Assembly: GCA_030041385.1 (NCBI GenBank)
Contig: JASHNY010000190.1
Coordinates: 1 to 34,643, forward strand
Length of the DNA stretch: 34,643 nucleotides
Source of the DNA: Alphaproteobacteria bacterium
GTDB lineage: Bacteria > Pseudomonadota > Alphaproteobacteria > ATCC43930 > CGMCC-115725
Direction of reading: 5' to 3'
This document shows positions 1 to 7,488 of this stretch, piece after piece. The notes under the pieces are model-generated. The model had not been told where the DNA came from. It saw only the letters and a program-made list of their open reading frames with translations, and did not search any database. The translations under genes were made by a program, and so were the position numbers. How positions within the stretch are numbered: the stretch's first letter is position 1; every line of letters starts with the position of its first letter.

Positions 1-1
1 G

Positions 2-346
2 CCGGGTCATGCGCCGTTCATCTCGTCGATCCGGCCGGGCACGATCGACATTTACGAAGGCCGCACGATCACCCAGCGCTTTTTTGTCGTCGGCGGCATC
101 GCCGAGGTGACGCCGGAGCGGTGCACCATCTTGGCCGATGAGGCGGTGGCGCCCGAGACGCTCGACCGGGTCGTGCTCGAAGCCGAGTTGCAGACCATCC
201 AGGGCAACCTGCCGAGCCTCAGGGATCAGGCGACGCGCGCTTCCGGCACCGAGCGCGAGCGGCTCGCCGCCGAATTGCGCCAGCTCGAACGCCACCAATC
301 CGTCGCCCGCGCCAAGCTCCAGGCCCTCGACGAACGCGCCCATTAG
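2..346 (+). CDS. atpC: ATP synthase F1 epsilon subunit (5' end outside window)
   Basis: This is the C-terminal 114 residues of the epsilon subunit of the F1 sector, which couples the central rotor stalk to the catalytic head and can inhibit ATP hydrolysis. The frame is open from base 2. It shows the end of the epsilon beta-sandwich, with PGHAPFISSIRPG, then GGIAEVTPERCTILADEA, followed by a charged helical hairpin rich in Glu, Arg and Leu (about residues 50-110). That order is typical of alphaproteobacterial AtpC. The stop is TAG at 344-346. The rest of the atp operon presumably lies to the left of the window. A palindromic repeat begins 4 bases after the stop and may act as a transcript end. 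Family assignment is secure; full length cannot be judged. Confidence 0.9.
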   Translation, partial: PGHAPFISSIRPGTIDIYEGRTITQRFFVVGGIAEVTPERCTILADEAVAPETLDRVVLEAELQTIQGNLPSLRDQATRASGTERERLAAELRQLERHQSVARAKLQALDERAH

Positions 347-350
347 GGGT

Positions 351-435
351 TGTCATTGCGAGGGGCCGCAGGCGACGCGGCAATCCCCGTCTGGATGCGC
401 CCAGAGGGGATTGCTTCGCTACACTCGCAATGACA
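351..435. repeat. Dispersed palindromic repeat, GTCATTGCG family, copy A
   Basis: The outer arms TGTCATTGCGAG (351-362) and CTCGCAATGACA (424-435) are perfect inverted copies. A nested stem pairs CAATCCCC (381-388) with GGGGATTG (406-413), and TCTGG (390-394) pairs with CCAGA (401-405), so the whole element can fold into one long hairpin. It shares its left end, TGTCATTGCGAGG then CCGCAGG, with a second copy at 2740-2848. Elements starting GTCATTGCGAG are, from general knowledge, common intergenic repeats in alphaproteobacterial genomes. The right arm contains an ATG in frame with the next gene. Confidence 0.85.
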
Positions 436-444
436 GTTTGGGGC

Positions 445-1266
445 ATGGGCTCCTGGACGCTCGACGATATTCCCTGGCAGGATTTCGATCGGCAGAAACT
501 GGACCCCGATCTTGTCCGCATCGTCAAGGCGGCCAGCCTGGTCGAGCACAACGGCGCAGCCTATGCGCATCATCTGTGCCGGGTATTCGCCGACGATCCC
601 GCGTTCCAGGAGGATGCCCGGCGCTGGGGCGAGGAAGAGGTGCAGCACGGGGCGGCGCTGGCCCGGTGGGCGGCGCTGGCCGACCCGGATTTCGATTTTG
701 CCGCCGCCGCCGCCCGCTTTCGCGCCGGCTACCGCGTCGATTTCGACAGCGAGCGCTCGCGTCGCGGCTCACGCTCGGGCGAGATGATCGCGCGCTGCAT
801 CGTCGAGACCGGCACCAGCTCGTATTACACGGCGTTGCGCGAAGCGGCCGCTGAGCCGGTATTGCGCGAGCTGTGCCGCCATATCGCCGCCGACGAATTG
901 CGCCACTACCGGATGTTCTACAAGACCCTCGACCGGCATCTCGCCGGCGACGGCCTCGGCCGCTGGGGACGGCTGCGCGTCGCGCTCGCGCGCATCGCCG
1001 AGACCGGCGATGACGAGCTCGCCTACGCCTATTACGCCGCCAATATCGACAAGCCGCTTTACGACCGCCGTCGCTGCCGCCGCGCCTATTCGCGCCGAGC
1101 CTTTGCATTGTACCGCCGGCACCATGTCGAGCGCGGCGTCGCGATGGTGTTGAAGGCGGTCGGGCTCAAGCCCAACGGCCGCCTCGGCTACGTTGCGAGC
1201 CTCGCCGCCTGGCAGGCGATGCGCTGGCGGGTGAGACATCTGGCCAAGGCCGGGGCTGGTGGGTGA
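445..1266 (+). CDS. Ferritin-like diiron-fold protein
   Basis: This protein of about 273 aa has the four-helix diiron ligand pattern of the ferritin-like superfamily: a helix Glu in VEHNGAAY, EEVQHG (ExxH), a second helix Glu in CIVETGTSSYY, and DELRHY (ExxH). Two Glu plus two ExxH motifs make the expected carboxylate-bridged two-metal site. The substrate is unknown; rubrerythrin-like peroxide reduction, oxygenation or metal handling are all possible. The C-terminal third is Arg/Tyr-rich and helical, with no signal peptide. An in-frame ATG at 430 lies inside the repeat arm and would add MTVWG. I prefer ATG 445, where the native-looking sequence starts, though neither start has a strong Shine-Dalgarno. 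It converges on the M20 gene with a 6-base gap. Fold call is confident; function is not. Confidence 0.75.
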   Translation: MGSWTLDDIPWQDFDRQKLDPDLVRIVKAASLVEHNGAAYAHHLCRVFADDPAFQEDARRWGEEEVQHGAALARWAALADPDFDFAAAAARFRAGYRVDFDSERSRRGSRSGEMIARCIVETGTSSYYTALREAAAEPVLRELCRHIAADELRHYRMFYKTLDRHLAGDGLGRWGRLRVALARIAETGDDELAYAYYAANIDKPLYDRRRCRRAYSRRAFALYRRHHVERGVAMVLKAVGLKPNGRLGYVASLAAWQAMRWRVRHLAKAGAGG

Positions 1267-1272
1267 GGGTGG

Positions 1273-2691
1273 TCAGCCGCGCCCGAGATGGTCGGCCAGG
1301 ACGCGGGCGATCACCTCGGTGATTCTCCTGCCGGTCGGGATGTGCAGGAATTCGTTCGGGCCGTGCGCATTCGAATGCGGGCCCAATACGCCGGTCACGA
1401 CAAACTGCGCCTGCGGAAAGCGCTCGCCGAGCATCGCCATGAACGGGATGCTGCCGCCTTCGCCGATATAGGCGGGCGGCGCGCCGAACGCGGCCTGCGA
1501 CGCGCGGGCGAGCGAGGCTTCGAGCCACGGTGCGAGCGCTGGCGCGTTCCACCCGGGCGATGCCGTCTGCCCGGAAAACTCGACCCTGGCGCCGTAGGGC
1601 GGATCGGCTTCGAGCAGGCGCTTCACCGTCGCCAGCGCCGATTCGGCATCCAGCGTCGGCGGCAATCTGAGGCTCAACTTCGCTGCGGTGAACGGCAATA
1701 GGACATTGCCGGCATCGCGTGGCGGCGGCAATCCGTCCACCCCGGTCACTGCGAGCTGCGGCCGCCACGAGCGGTTCAGCATCAGTTCGGCGAGGTCCGT
1801 GTCGGTGGGCGTCGCACCGGGCACGAACGGGAATTCGGCATGGATCTCGTTGCCGAGCGCGGCGGCTGCGCGCTTTGCCTGCGCGACCCGCTCGGCCGGG
1901 ATCTGCACGTAAAGCGCATCGGGCCGGATCGTGCCGGTGTCCTCGTCTTCGAGCCGCGACAGCAACCGCCGCAAGACGCGGAAACTCGACGGCACGATGC
2001 CCGATGCATGGCCGGAATGGACCCCCTCGGTCAAAACGTCGATCGTCAACGTGCCGGCGACGACTCCGCGCAACGAGGTGGTCAGCCATAGCTGGTCGTA
2101 ATTGCCGCATCCCGAATCGAGGCAGACCACGAGCGAGGGGTCGCCGATGCGCGACGCGAGATGGGTGACGTAATGCGGCAGGTCGTAACTGCCGGACTCT
2201 TCGCACGCCTCGATCACGATCACGCAATGGGCGTGCGGCACGCCCTGGTCGTGAAGAGCGGCGAGCGCGGCGAGGGCGCCGAACATCGCGTAGCCGTCGT
2301 CGGCTCCGCCGCGGCCATAGAGCCGGTCGCCATCGAGCTTCGGCGTCCACGGCCCATAGCCGTCGCTCCACCCGGCCATCTCCGGCTGCTTGTCGAGATG
2401 GCCGTACAGCAGCACGGTATCGGTGCCGGTGCCGGGCACGTCGATCAGGATCAACGGCGTGCGTTGCGGCAGCCGGACGACATCGAGCGCGGCGCCGGGC
2501 AACGCGCGCAGTTTGTCGCGCGCCCAACGCTCGAACATGGCGACCGCCGCCTCCATGTGCCCATGCGCCGCCCAGTCGGAATCGAAGGCGGGAGATTTGT
2601 TCGGGATCTTGATGTATTCGATCAGGGTCGGGACGATTTCGTCGCTCCAGCACCGATCGACAAAGGTCTTGAGCCTTGAATCGTCCAGCAT
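1273..2691 (-). CDS. M20 family metallo-dipeptidase
   Basis: A cytoplasmic zinc peptidase of the M20 family, 472 aa, with the dipeptidase architecture. Visible metal and catalytic residues, in order: LLYGHLDKQP (His98, Asp100), GRGGADDGYAMF (bridging Asp131), EACEESGS (catalytic Glu164 and metal Glu165), CLDSGCG (Asp192), the dimerisation-domain HSGHASG, and a C-terminal GPHSNAHGPNE that supplies the last metal His. There is no signal peptide. A start at 2745 has been rejected because that ATG lies inside repeat copy B; the start at 2691 has GGAG 9 bases upstream and begins MLDDSRLKTF, as expected for the family. It is divergent from the ribokinase. The peptide substrate cannot be told from sequence; carnosinase-like or broad dipeptidase activity is likely. 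Confidence 0.88.
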   Translation of the reverse strand: MLDDSRLKTFVDRCWSDEIVPTLIEYIKIPNKSPAFDSDWAAHGHMEAAVAMFERWARDKLRALPGAALDVVRLPQRTPLILIDVPGTGTDTVLLYGHLDKQPEMAGWSDGYGPWTPKLDGDRLYGRGGADDGYAMFGALAALAALHDQGVPHAHCVIVIEACEESGSYDLPHYVTHLASRIGDPSLVVCLDSGCGNYDQLWLTTSLRGVVAGTLTIDVLTEGVHSGHASGIVPSSFRVLRRLLSRLEDEDTGTIRPDALYVQIPAERVAQAKRAAAALGNEIHAEFPFVPGATPTDTDLAELMLNRSWRPQLAVTGVDGLPPPRDAGNVLLPFTAAKLSLRLPPTLDAESALATVKRLLEADPPYGARVEFSGQTASPGWNAPALAPWLEASLARASQAAFGAPPAYIGEGGSIPFMAMLGERFPQAQFVVTGVLGPHSNAHGPNEFLHIPTGRRITEVIARVLADHLGRG

Positions 2692-2739
2692 CCGTGTGCG
2701 CTCCGCTCTCGTGCGCGCCGATGCTAGCTTGATTTGCGC

Positions 2740-2848
2740 TGTCATTGCGAGGACCCGCAGGTTTTCACGGGGACGAAGCGATCTCGCTGGTCGGAGTCTC
2801 CTGCAGCATCGGATTGCTTCGTCGGCTGACGGCCTCCCCGCAATGACG
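2740..2848. repeat. Dispersed palindromic repeat, GTCATTGCG family, copy B
   Basis: The outer arms are GTCATTGCG (2741-2749) and CGCAATGAC (2839-2847). Inside, GACGAAGCGAT (from 2772) pairs with ATTGCTTCGTC (ending 2823) with one mismatch. The left end matches copy A at 351 over TGTCATTGCGAGG and CCGCAGG. It fills most of the 176-base gap between the divergent M20 and ribokinase genes, so any promoters for them must lie within or immediately beside it. The CAT at 2743-2745 provides a minus-strand ATG in frame with the M20 gene. Confidence 0.82.
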
Positions 2849-2867
2849 TGACCCGAGGCAGCCTGAC

Positions 2868-3761
2868 ATGATCCTCGTCTTCGGCTCGATCAATGCGGAT
2901 GTCGTGGTGCCCGTGCCGCATCTGCCCGGCGCCGGCGAAACCGTGCTCGGCGGCGACTATGCGCTGTTGCCGGGCGGGAAGGGCGCCAATCAGGCGCTGG
3001 CGGCGCGCCGCGCCGGGGCGGCAGTGGCGCTTGCCGGAGCGGTCGGGCGCGACGCGTTTGCCGCAACCGCGCTCGGATTGCTGCGGCAGGACGGCGTGGA
3101 TCTGAGCCTGCTGCGCGCGGTCGGGCGGCCGACCGGCTGCGCCGCGATCATGGTCGGCAGCGACGGCGAGAACCTGATCGCATTGGCGCCGGGCGCCAAC
3201 GAGGCGGCGACGGCTGCGCAGGTTGCCGACGATGGCCTCGGCCCTGCCGTTACCCTCGTCTGCCAGATGGAAGTGCCGCCCGCCGAGACCGTGGCATTGA
3301 TCCGCCGTGCCCGCACCCGGGGCGCGCGCACCATGCTCAACCTGGCGCCGGCATTGCCGCTCGATCCCGCCGCGCTGGCCGACATCGACCTGATCGTCGC
3401 CAATCAGGTCGAGGCGGCGACCCTTGGCGAGAATCTTGCGCTGCTCGGCCGTCGGCTGCGCCACGGCATGATCGTGACTCGCGGCGCCAGCGGTGCCACC
3501 GCCTACCTTGCGGATGGCGGGCGCTTCGACATCCCGGCCCTGCCGATCGAGCCGGTCGATACGACCGGCGCAGGGGACACGTTTGTCGGGGTTCTCGCCG
3601 CCGGACTTGATCTGGGGCTCGACCTTGCCGAGGCGGCGCGCCGCGCCAGCGCCGCCGCGGGGCTTTCCTGTCTTGGCCGGGGCGCCCAGACCGCGATGCC
3701 CGACCGCATCGCGATCGAAGCCGCGCTGATCAGGCTTCCAGAAGCGCGCGGAATTCGCTGA
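2868..3761 (+). CDS. rbsK: Ribokinase (PfkB-family sugar kinase)
   Basis: A 297-aa cytoplasmic kinase that phosphorylates ribose to ribose 5-phosphate with ATP. Both PfkB signatures are present: N-terminal FGSINADVVV followed by LPGGKGANQALAARRAG (residues 35-50, sugar-binding loop), and C-terminal DTTGAGDTFVG (residues 231-239) with catalytic base Asp237 and the anion hole. Length and the GGKGANQA form fit ribokinase better than fructokinase or adenosine kinase, but no ribose transporter or regulator lies nearby to confirm the sugar. Its last 32 bases overlap the 3' end of rppH on the other strand, so the two transcripts must converge inside coding sequence. Confidence 0.85.
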   Translation: MILVFGSINADVVVPVPHLPGAGETVLGGDYALLPGGKGANQALAARRAGAAVALAGAVGRDAFAATALGLLRQDGVDLSLLRAVGRPTGCAAIMVGSDGENLIALAPGANEAATAAQVADDGLGPAVTLVCQMEVPPAETVALIRRARTRGARTMLNLAPALPLDPAALADIDLIVANQVEAATLGENLALLGRRLRHGMIVTRGASGATAYLADGGRFDIPALPIEPVDTTGAGDTFVGVLAAGLDLGLDLAEAARRASAAAGLSCLGRGAQTAMPDRIAIEAALIRLPEARGIR

Positions 3762-4218
3762 GCACGTCGAAATAGATTTGGCGCTTGAACGGGACGACCA
3801 GTACCGGTAGCGCATCCGGCACGACCCATTGCCAGGCGTCGAATTCCGGATGCCCGGTGGCGACGTCGATATCGGCATCGCTGCCGCAAAAGCGCATCGC
3901 GAACCATTTCTGGCGCTGCCCGCGGTAGCGCCCGCCCCAGATGCTGCCGGCGATTTCGGGCGGCACATCGTAATGCCGCCACACCGCGCTTTCGGCGAGA
4001 ATGTCGGCCTTGTCGGTGCCGGTTTCCTCGCGCAGCTCGCGCAGCGCGGCCTGGCGCGGGGTTTCACCCGGATCGATGCCGCCCTGCGGCATCTGCCAGG
4101 GATTGAGCCCGCGCGGCATATTGGTACGACGGCCGGCAAAAACCTTCCCGTCGCGGTTCAGCAGCAGGATGCCGACGCAGGGCCGGTAGAGCGGAAGATC
4201 GCTGTCCGACAGGGTCAC
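3730..4218 (-). CDS. rppH: RNA pyrophosphohydrolase (Nudix)
   Basis: A Nudix hydrolase that removes pyrophosphate from the 5' triphosphate end of mRNA and so starts decay. The Nudix box runs from GGIDPGETP (around residue 46) to LREETG (around 67), with all Glu ligands in place. YRPCVGILLLNRDG near the N-terminus and the PQGGIDPGE context are typical of alphaproteobacterial RppH. I chose GTG at 4218, giving MTLSDSDLPLYRPCVG and 162 aa, the usual length. A TTG at 4239 overlaps the ctpA stop as TTGA and would add 7 basic residues; this alternative would make the two genes translationally coupled. The gene is last in the long minus-strand block and overlaps rbsK tail to tail. Confidence 0.88.
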   Translation of the reverse strand: MTLSDSDLPLYRPCVGILLLNRDGKVFAGRRTNMPRGLNPWQMPQGGIDPGETPRQAALRELREETGTDKADILAESAVWRHYDVPPEIAGSIWGGRYRGQRQKWFAMRFCGSDADIDVATGHPEFDAWQWVVPDALPVLVVPFKRQIYFDVLSEFRALLEA

Positions 4219-4235
4219 CGCATGGACCCGGCGCT

Positions 4236-5525
4236 TCAATTCACCATGTGCTTATGGAACAGCGCGATGCCGCGCAGCATGTCGATCGCGCGGGCCAACT
4301 GGTAATCCTCGGGCGTGCCCAGCACCGCGGCATCGACCGTGCTCTGTTCGGCTGCGGTGTCGCTGGTGCTCGCCGGCTTGGCCGCGTCGGGCTTGCCGTT
4401 GGCCGACGGGTGCTCGATCTTCGCCGCCGGAATGACGATGTCGGGCTCGATCCCCTTCGCCTGGATCGAACGCCCCGACGGCGTGTAGTAGCGGGCGGTG
4501 GTCAGGCGCATCGCGCCGTGCCCCGGCAGGGGAATGATGGTCTGCACCGATCCTTTGCCGAAGGAGCGGGTGCCGACCAGGATCGCGCGATGGTGATCCT
4601 TCAGCGCGCCGGCCACAATCTCGCTCGCCGAGGCGGAGCCGCCGTTGATCAGCACCACCATCGGCAACCCGTTGGTAATATCGCCCGGCCGCGCGTCATA
4701 GCGCTGCGCGTCTTCGGCGCGCCGGCCGCGAGTGGAGACGATCTCACCCTGGTTGAGGAAGGCGTTAGCCACCGCAACAGCCTGGTCCAGCAGACCGCCG
4801 GGGTTGTTGCGCAGGTCGAGCACGACCCCGACAAGCTTGTCGTTTGACTGCTGTTTCAGGCTCTTCATCGCATTGTTGAGGCCGACATCGGTCTGTTCGG
4901 TAAAGCTCGTGATGCGGATGTACCCGATATTTCCATCCTCGAGATGCGAGCGGACCGACTGTATCTTGATGTTGGCGCGAACCAGCTTCACATCGAACGG
5001 ATTGCGGCCGGATCGGCGGATCGTCAGCGTGATCTCGCTGTTGATCGGCCCGCGCATCTTTTCGACGGCCTCGGGCAAGGTCATGCCCTGCACCGGCTGG
5101 CCGTTGATATGGGTGATCAGGTCGCCCGGCCGCAGCCCGGCGCGGGCCGCCGGCGTATCGTCGATCGGGGAGACCACCTTGACGAGGCCGCTCTCCATCG
5201 AAACCTCGATCCCGAGCCCGCCAAACTCGCCGCGGGTCTGGACCTTCATGTCGTCGAAATTCTTGGCGTTGAGGTAGTTCGAGTGCGGGTCGAGCGCCGT
5301 CAGCATTCCGTTGATCGCGCCTTCGATCAGCGATTCGTCGCTGACCTTGTCGACGTAGTCGGCGCGAACGAGCTGGAACACGTCGCCGAACAGGTGGAGC
5401 GCGCCGTAGGTCGCGGTCGTGTTGCCGTCCGGGTTTGCCGCGGTGGCCGCCGCGTCCACGTCCTGGTGCAGCGAAAATACCAGCGCCGTCGCCGTGACCG
5501 CCGCGATCAACCCCAATCGTTTCAT
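4236..5525 (-). CDS. ctpA: C-terminal processing peptidase, S41 family
   Basis: A periplasmic serine protease of 429 aa that cleaves near protein C-termini and is often involved in envelope and murein-enzyme turnover. Residues 1-25 form a signal peptide (MKRLGLIAAV then a hydrophobic stretch to VDA). A tail-specific N-domain is followed by a PDZ domain (about 95-180, with GLGIEV and GLRPGDLI) and the S41 core. The catalytic dyad is visible: Ser299 in GGSASASEI and Lys324 in SFGKGSVQ, 25 residues apart as in the family. DLRNNPGG (about 237) is the usual oxyanion-region motif. A Pro/Ala/Ser-rich linker follows the core. The upstream neighbour in this conserved order should be envC, which here is a pseudogene; its remnant stop overlaps the ctpA ATG as ATGA. 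Confidence 0.93.
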   Translation of the reverse strand: MKRLGLIAAVTATALVFSLHQDVDAAATAANPDGNTTATYGALHLFGDVFQLVRADYVDKVSDESLIEGAINGMLTALDPHSNYLNAKNFDDMKVQTRGEFGGLGIEVSMESGLVKVVSPIDDTPAARAGLRPGDLITHINGQPVQGMTLPEAVEKMRGPINSEITLTIRRSGRNPFDVKLVRANIKIQSVRSHLEDGNIGYIRITSFTEQTDVGLNNAMKSLKQQSNDKLVGVVLDLRNNPGGLLDQAVAVANAFLNQGEIVSTRGRRAEDAQRYDARPGDITNGLPMVVLINGGSASASEIVAGALKDHHRAILVGTRSFGKGSVQTIIPLPGHGAMRLTTARYYTPSGRSIQAKGIEPDIVIPAAKIEHPSANGKPDAAKPASTSDTAAEQSTVDAAVLGTPEDYQLARAIDMLRGIALFHKHMVN

Positions 5526-5852
5526 TCACACACCCTATGATCTCCGGCCCGCCGTGCCGCTCCGCCGAAAATCGGCGGATCGAGCGGGCGACCGTCACGG
5601 CGCAGTCCGGGGCGGGTCGCAGTGCCCTATCGGCCCTGGCGGGATCCCCGTCGCGGCTACCGCTCGCGGGGCCAGTACCTTGCCCGGCCGCAGCGTCCAA
5701 CCCGCCCGATCCCGACGACGGCGGATGATATCCGCGGCCATGCCCAGGGATCAAGATCGGGCCATAGCGGCAAGAGAGGCCTGACCCTCGGCTCACTCGC
5801 TGATCGGGCGGCTCGCTCCCAGAACCCGTTTCGCCCGCTGTCACTCCGCGGC
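5522..5852 (-). pseudogene. envC: Decayed envC (murein hydrolase activator, M23/LytM) remnant
   Basis: The 315 bases between gpmI and ctpA have no intact gene, but on the minus strand fragments of the C-terminal LytM domain of EnvC appear in order across shifting frames: VTAGETGSGS, then YGPILI..HGRGYH, then VVGIGR, then LDAAAGQ, then VLAPRAVAATG, then LRRDGRPLDP. An intact EnvC reads roughly ...FGE..., GYGxILIxxHGxGYHxLLAGxGRIDxxxGQxVLAGEPV..., ELRRDGxPxxP in one frame. At least four frame changes are needed, and the N-terminal coiled coil and part of LytM are missing. The last frame ends at a TGA overlapping the ctpA ATG, and the first fragment overlaps the gpmI stop, exactly where envC sits in related genomes. 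EnvC normally activates septal amidases. This is my reading of short motifs, not an alignment. Confidence 0.72.
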
Positions 5853-7400
5853 ACGGCGCCCGCGATCGGCTCCGATCAGGGAATTTCCGGTCATCGCCCA
5901 AGGCTTGGGCAGGCCGAGGAGGTCGAGCAATGTCGGTGCGATGTCGCACAGCCGTCCCCTGGAAAGATGCGCGATCGCGCTTGGCGGGTTGACGATGATG
6001 AACGGCACCGGGTTCAGCGTGTGTGCGGTATGCGGCTCGCCGGTCTCGGGGTCGCGCATCAATTCCGCGTTACCGTGATCGGCGGTGATGACCAGGGTTC
6101 CCCCGGCGGCCTCGACCGCCTGGGCCAGCCGGCCGAGGCAGGTATCGACCGTTTCGACCGCCGCGATCGCCGCGTCGAGTTTGCCGGTGTGTCCGACCAT
6201 GTCGGTATTGGCATAGTTCAGCACGATCACGTCGAACCGCCCGGACCGGATCGCCGCGACGATCTTGTCGGTCACCTCGATTGCCGACATTTGCGGCTGC
6301 TGATCGTAGGTCGCGACCTTGGGCGAGGGCACCAGGATGCGCTCCTCGCGATCGAACACCGTCTCGCGGCCGCCGTTGAAGAAAAACGTGACATGCGCGT
6401 ATTTCTCGGTCTCGGCGATGCGCAGCTGCGCCATCCCGGCCTTGGCGATGACCTCGCCGAACGTGTCTGTGAGGTTCTCTGGCGGGAACAAGGCGGGGAG
6501 GAACCGGTTGAGCTCGTCGGAATATTCGACGAGGCCGAGCGTCGCTGAAAACGCCATGCGCCGTTCCCGCGCGAACCCGGCGAAATCGGGATCGACCAGC
6601 GCCGCGGCGATCTCGCGGACCCGGTCGGCGCGGAAATTGGCGAACAGGATGCCGTCGCCGTCCTTCATCCCCTGGTATGACCCGATCACGGTCGGCAATA
6701 CGAACTCGTCGGTCTCGCCCCGCGCATAGGCCGCCTCGACGGCGGCGAGCGGATCGTCGGCGTGCGCGCCGGCCGCCATCGCCATCGCGACATAGGCCTT
6801 TTCGACCCGGTCCCAGCGCTTGTCCCGGTCCATCGCGTAATAGCGCCCCGAAACCGTCGCGATCCGCAGATCACCCGCGCTTTTGATGTCGTCGCGAAAC
6901 TGCGAAAGGAACTCGCGCGCCGATTTGGGCGGCGTGTCGCGCCCGTCGAGCACGGCATGCACGGCGACCGGCAATTCCGCCTTGGCCAGGATGCGGGCGA
7001 GCGCGGCGATCTGGCGTTGGTGCGAATGCACGCCGCCGGGTGAAATCAGCCCGAACACATGGGCGGTGCCGCCCTTGGCCTTGAGGCGGACGATGAACTC
7101 GTTCAACGCCGGCGCCTTTTCCAGCGAGCCGTCGGCGATTGCCGCATCGATGCGCGGCAAATCCTGCATGACGATCCGCCCGGCGCCGATATTGGTATGT
7201 CCGACCTCGGAATTTCCCATCTGCCCGTCGGGCAGTCCGACATAGTGCTCGCTCGCGTCGAGCGTCGAATGCGGCCAGCGCCCGACCAGCCGGTGCCACA
7301 CCGGGGTGCGGGCCCGGGCGATCGCATTGTCGTCGCCGTCCGGCCGCTCTCCCCAGCCGTCGAGGATGCACAGGACAAGCGGGCGCGGGCGCGACGTCAT
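5841..7400 (-). CDS. gpmI: 2,3-bisphosphoglycerate-independent phosphoglycerate mutase
   Basis: Interconverts 3- and 2-phosphoglycerate in glycolysis and gluconeogenesis using two Mn ions and a phosphoserine intermediate; 519 aa, typical for the family. ILDGWG (Asp14) supplies a metal ligand, MGNSEVGHTN (61-70) holds the phosphorylated Ser64, DGRDTPP and a later GHTGKLDA are substrate and metal motifs, and ITADHGNAE near the C-terminus supplies the last metal ligands. The start at 7400 is set by a strong GGAGGT 9 bases upstream (7410-7415 on the plus strand) and by homology; the frame stays open to 7478 but that extension is not protein-like. Its stop overlaps the envC remnant. An 88-base gap separates it from rlmH, so it may have its own promoter. 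Confidence 0.95.
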   Translation of the reverse strand: MTSRPRPLVLCILDGWGERPDGDDNAIARARTPVWHRLVGRWPHSTLDASEHYVGLPDGQMGNSEVGHTNIGAGRIVMQDLPRIDAAIADGSLEKAPALNEFIVRLKAKGGTAHVFGLISPGGVHSHQRQIAALARILAKAELPVAVHAVLDGRDTPPKSAREFLSQFRDDIKSAGDLRIATVSGRYYAMDRDKRWDRVEKAYVAMAMAAGAHADDPLAAVEAAYARGETDEFVLPTVIGSYQGMKDGDGILFANFRADRVREIAAALVDPDFAGFARERRMAFSATLGLVEYSDELNRFLPALFPPENLTDTFGEVIAKAGMAQLRIAETEKYAHVTFFFNGGRETVFDREERILVPSPKVATYDQQPQMSAIEVTDKIVAAIRSGRFDVIVLNYANTDMVGHTGKLDAAIAAVETVDTCLGRLAQAVEAAGGTLVITADHGNAELMRDPETGEPHTAHTLNPVPFIIVNPPSAIAHLSRGRLCDIAPTLLDLLGLPKPWAMTGNSLIGADRGRRAAE

Positions 7401-7488
7401 GGTCGAGACACCTCCAGTGGCCTGAGTGGTGCTGGTATACGCGAAACTCCTTCCGGCACGGTAGCGTTCCGGCATCATTTCCGGCGGG

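Noticed and set aside
4765-5949. 394-codon minus-strand frame across gpmI end, the envC remnant and ctpA
   Set aside because: Only the stretch at about 5590-5850 resembles EnvC, and that in pieces; the rest is out of frame with gpmI and ctpA. It is treated as part of the pseudogene evidence, not a gene.
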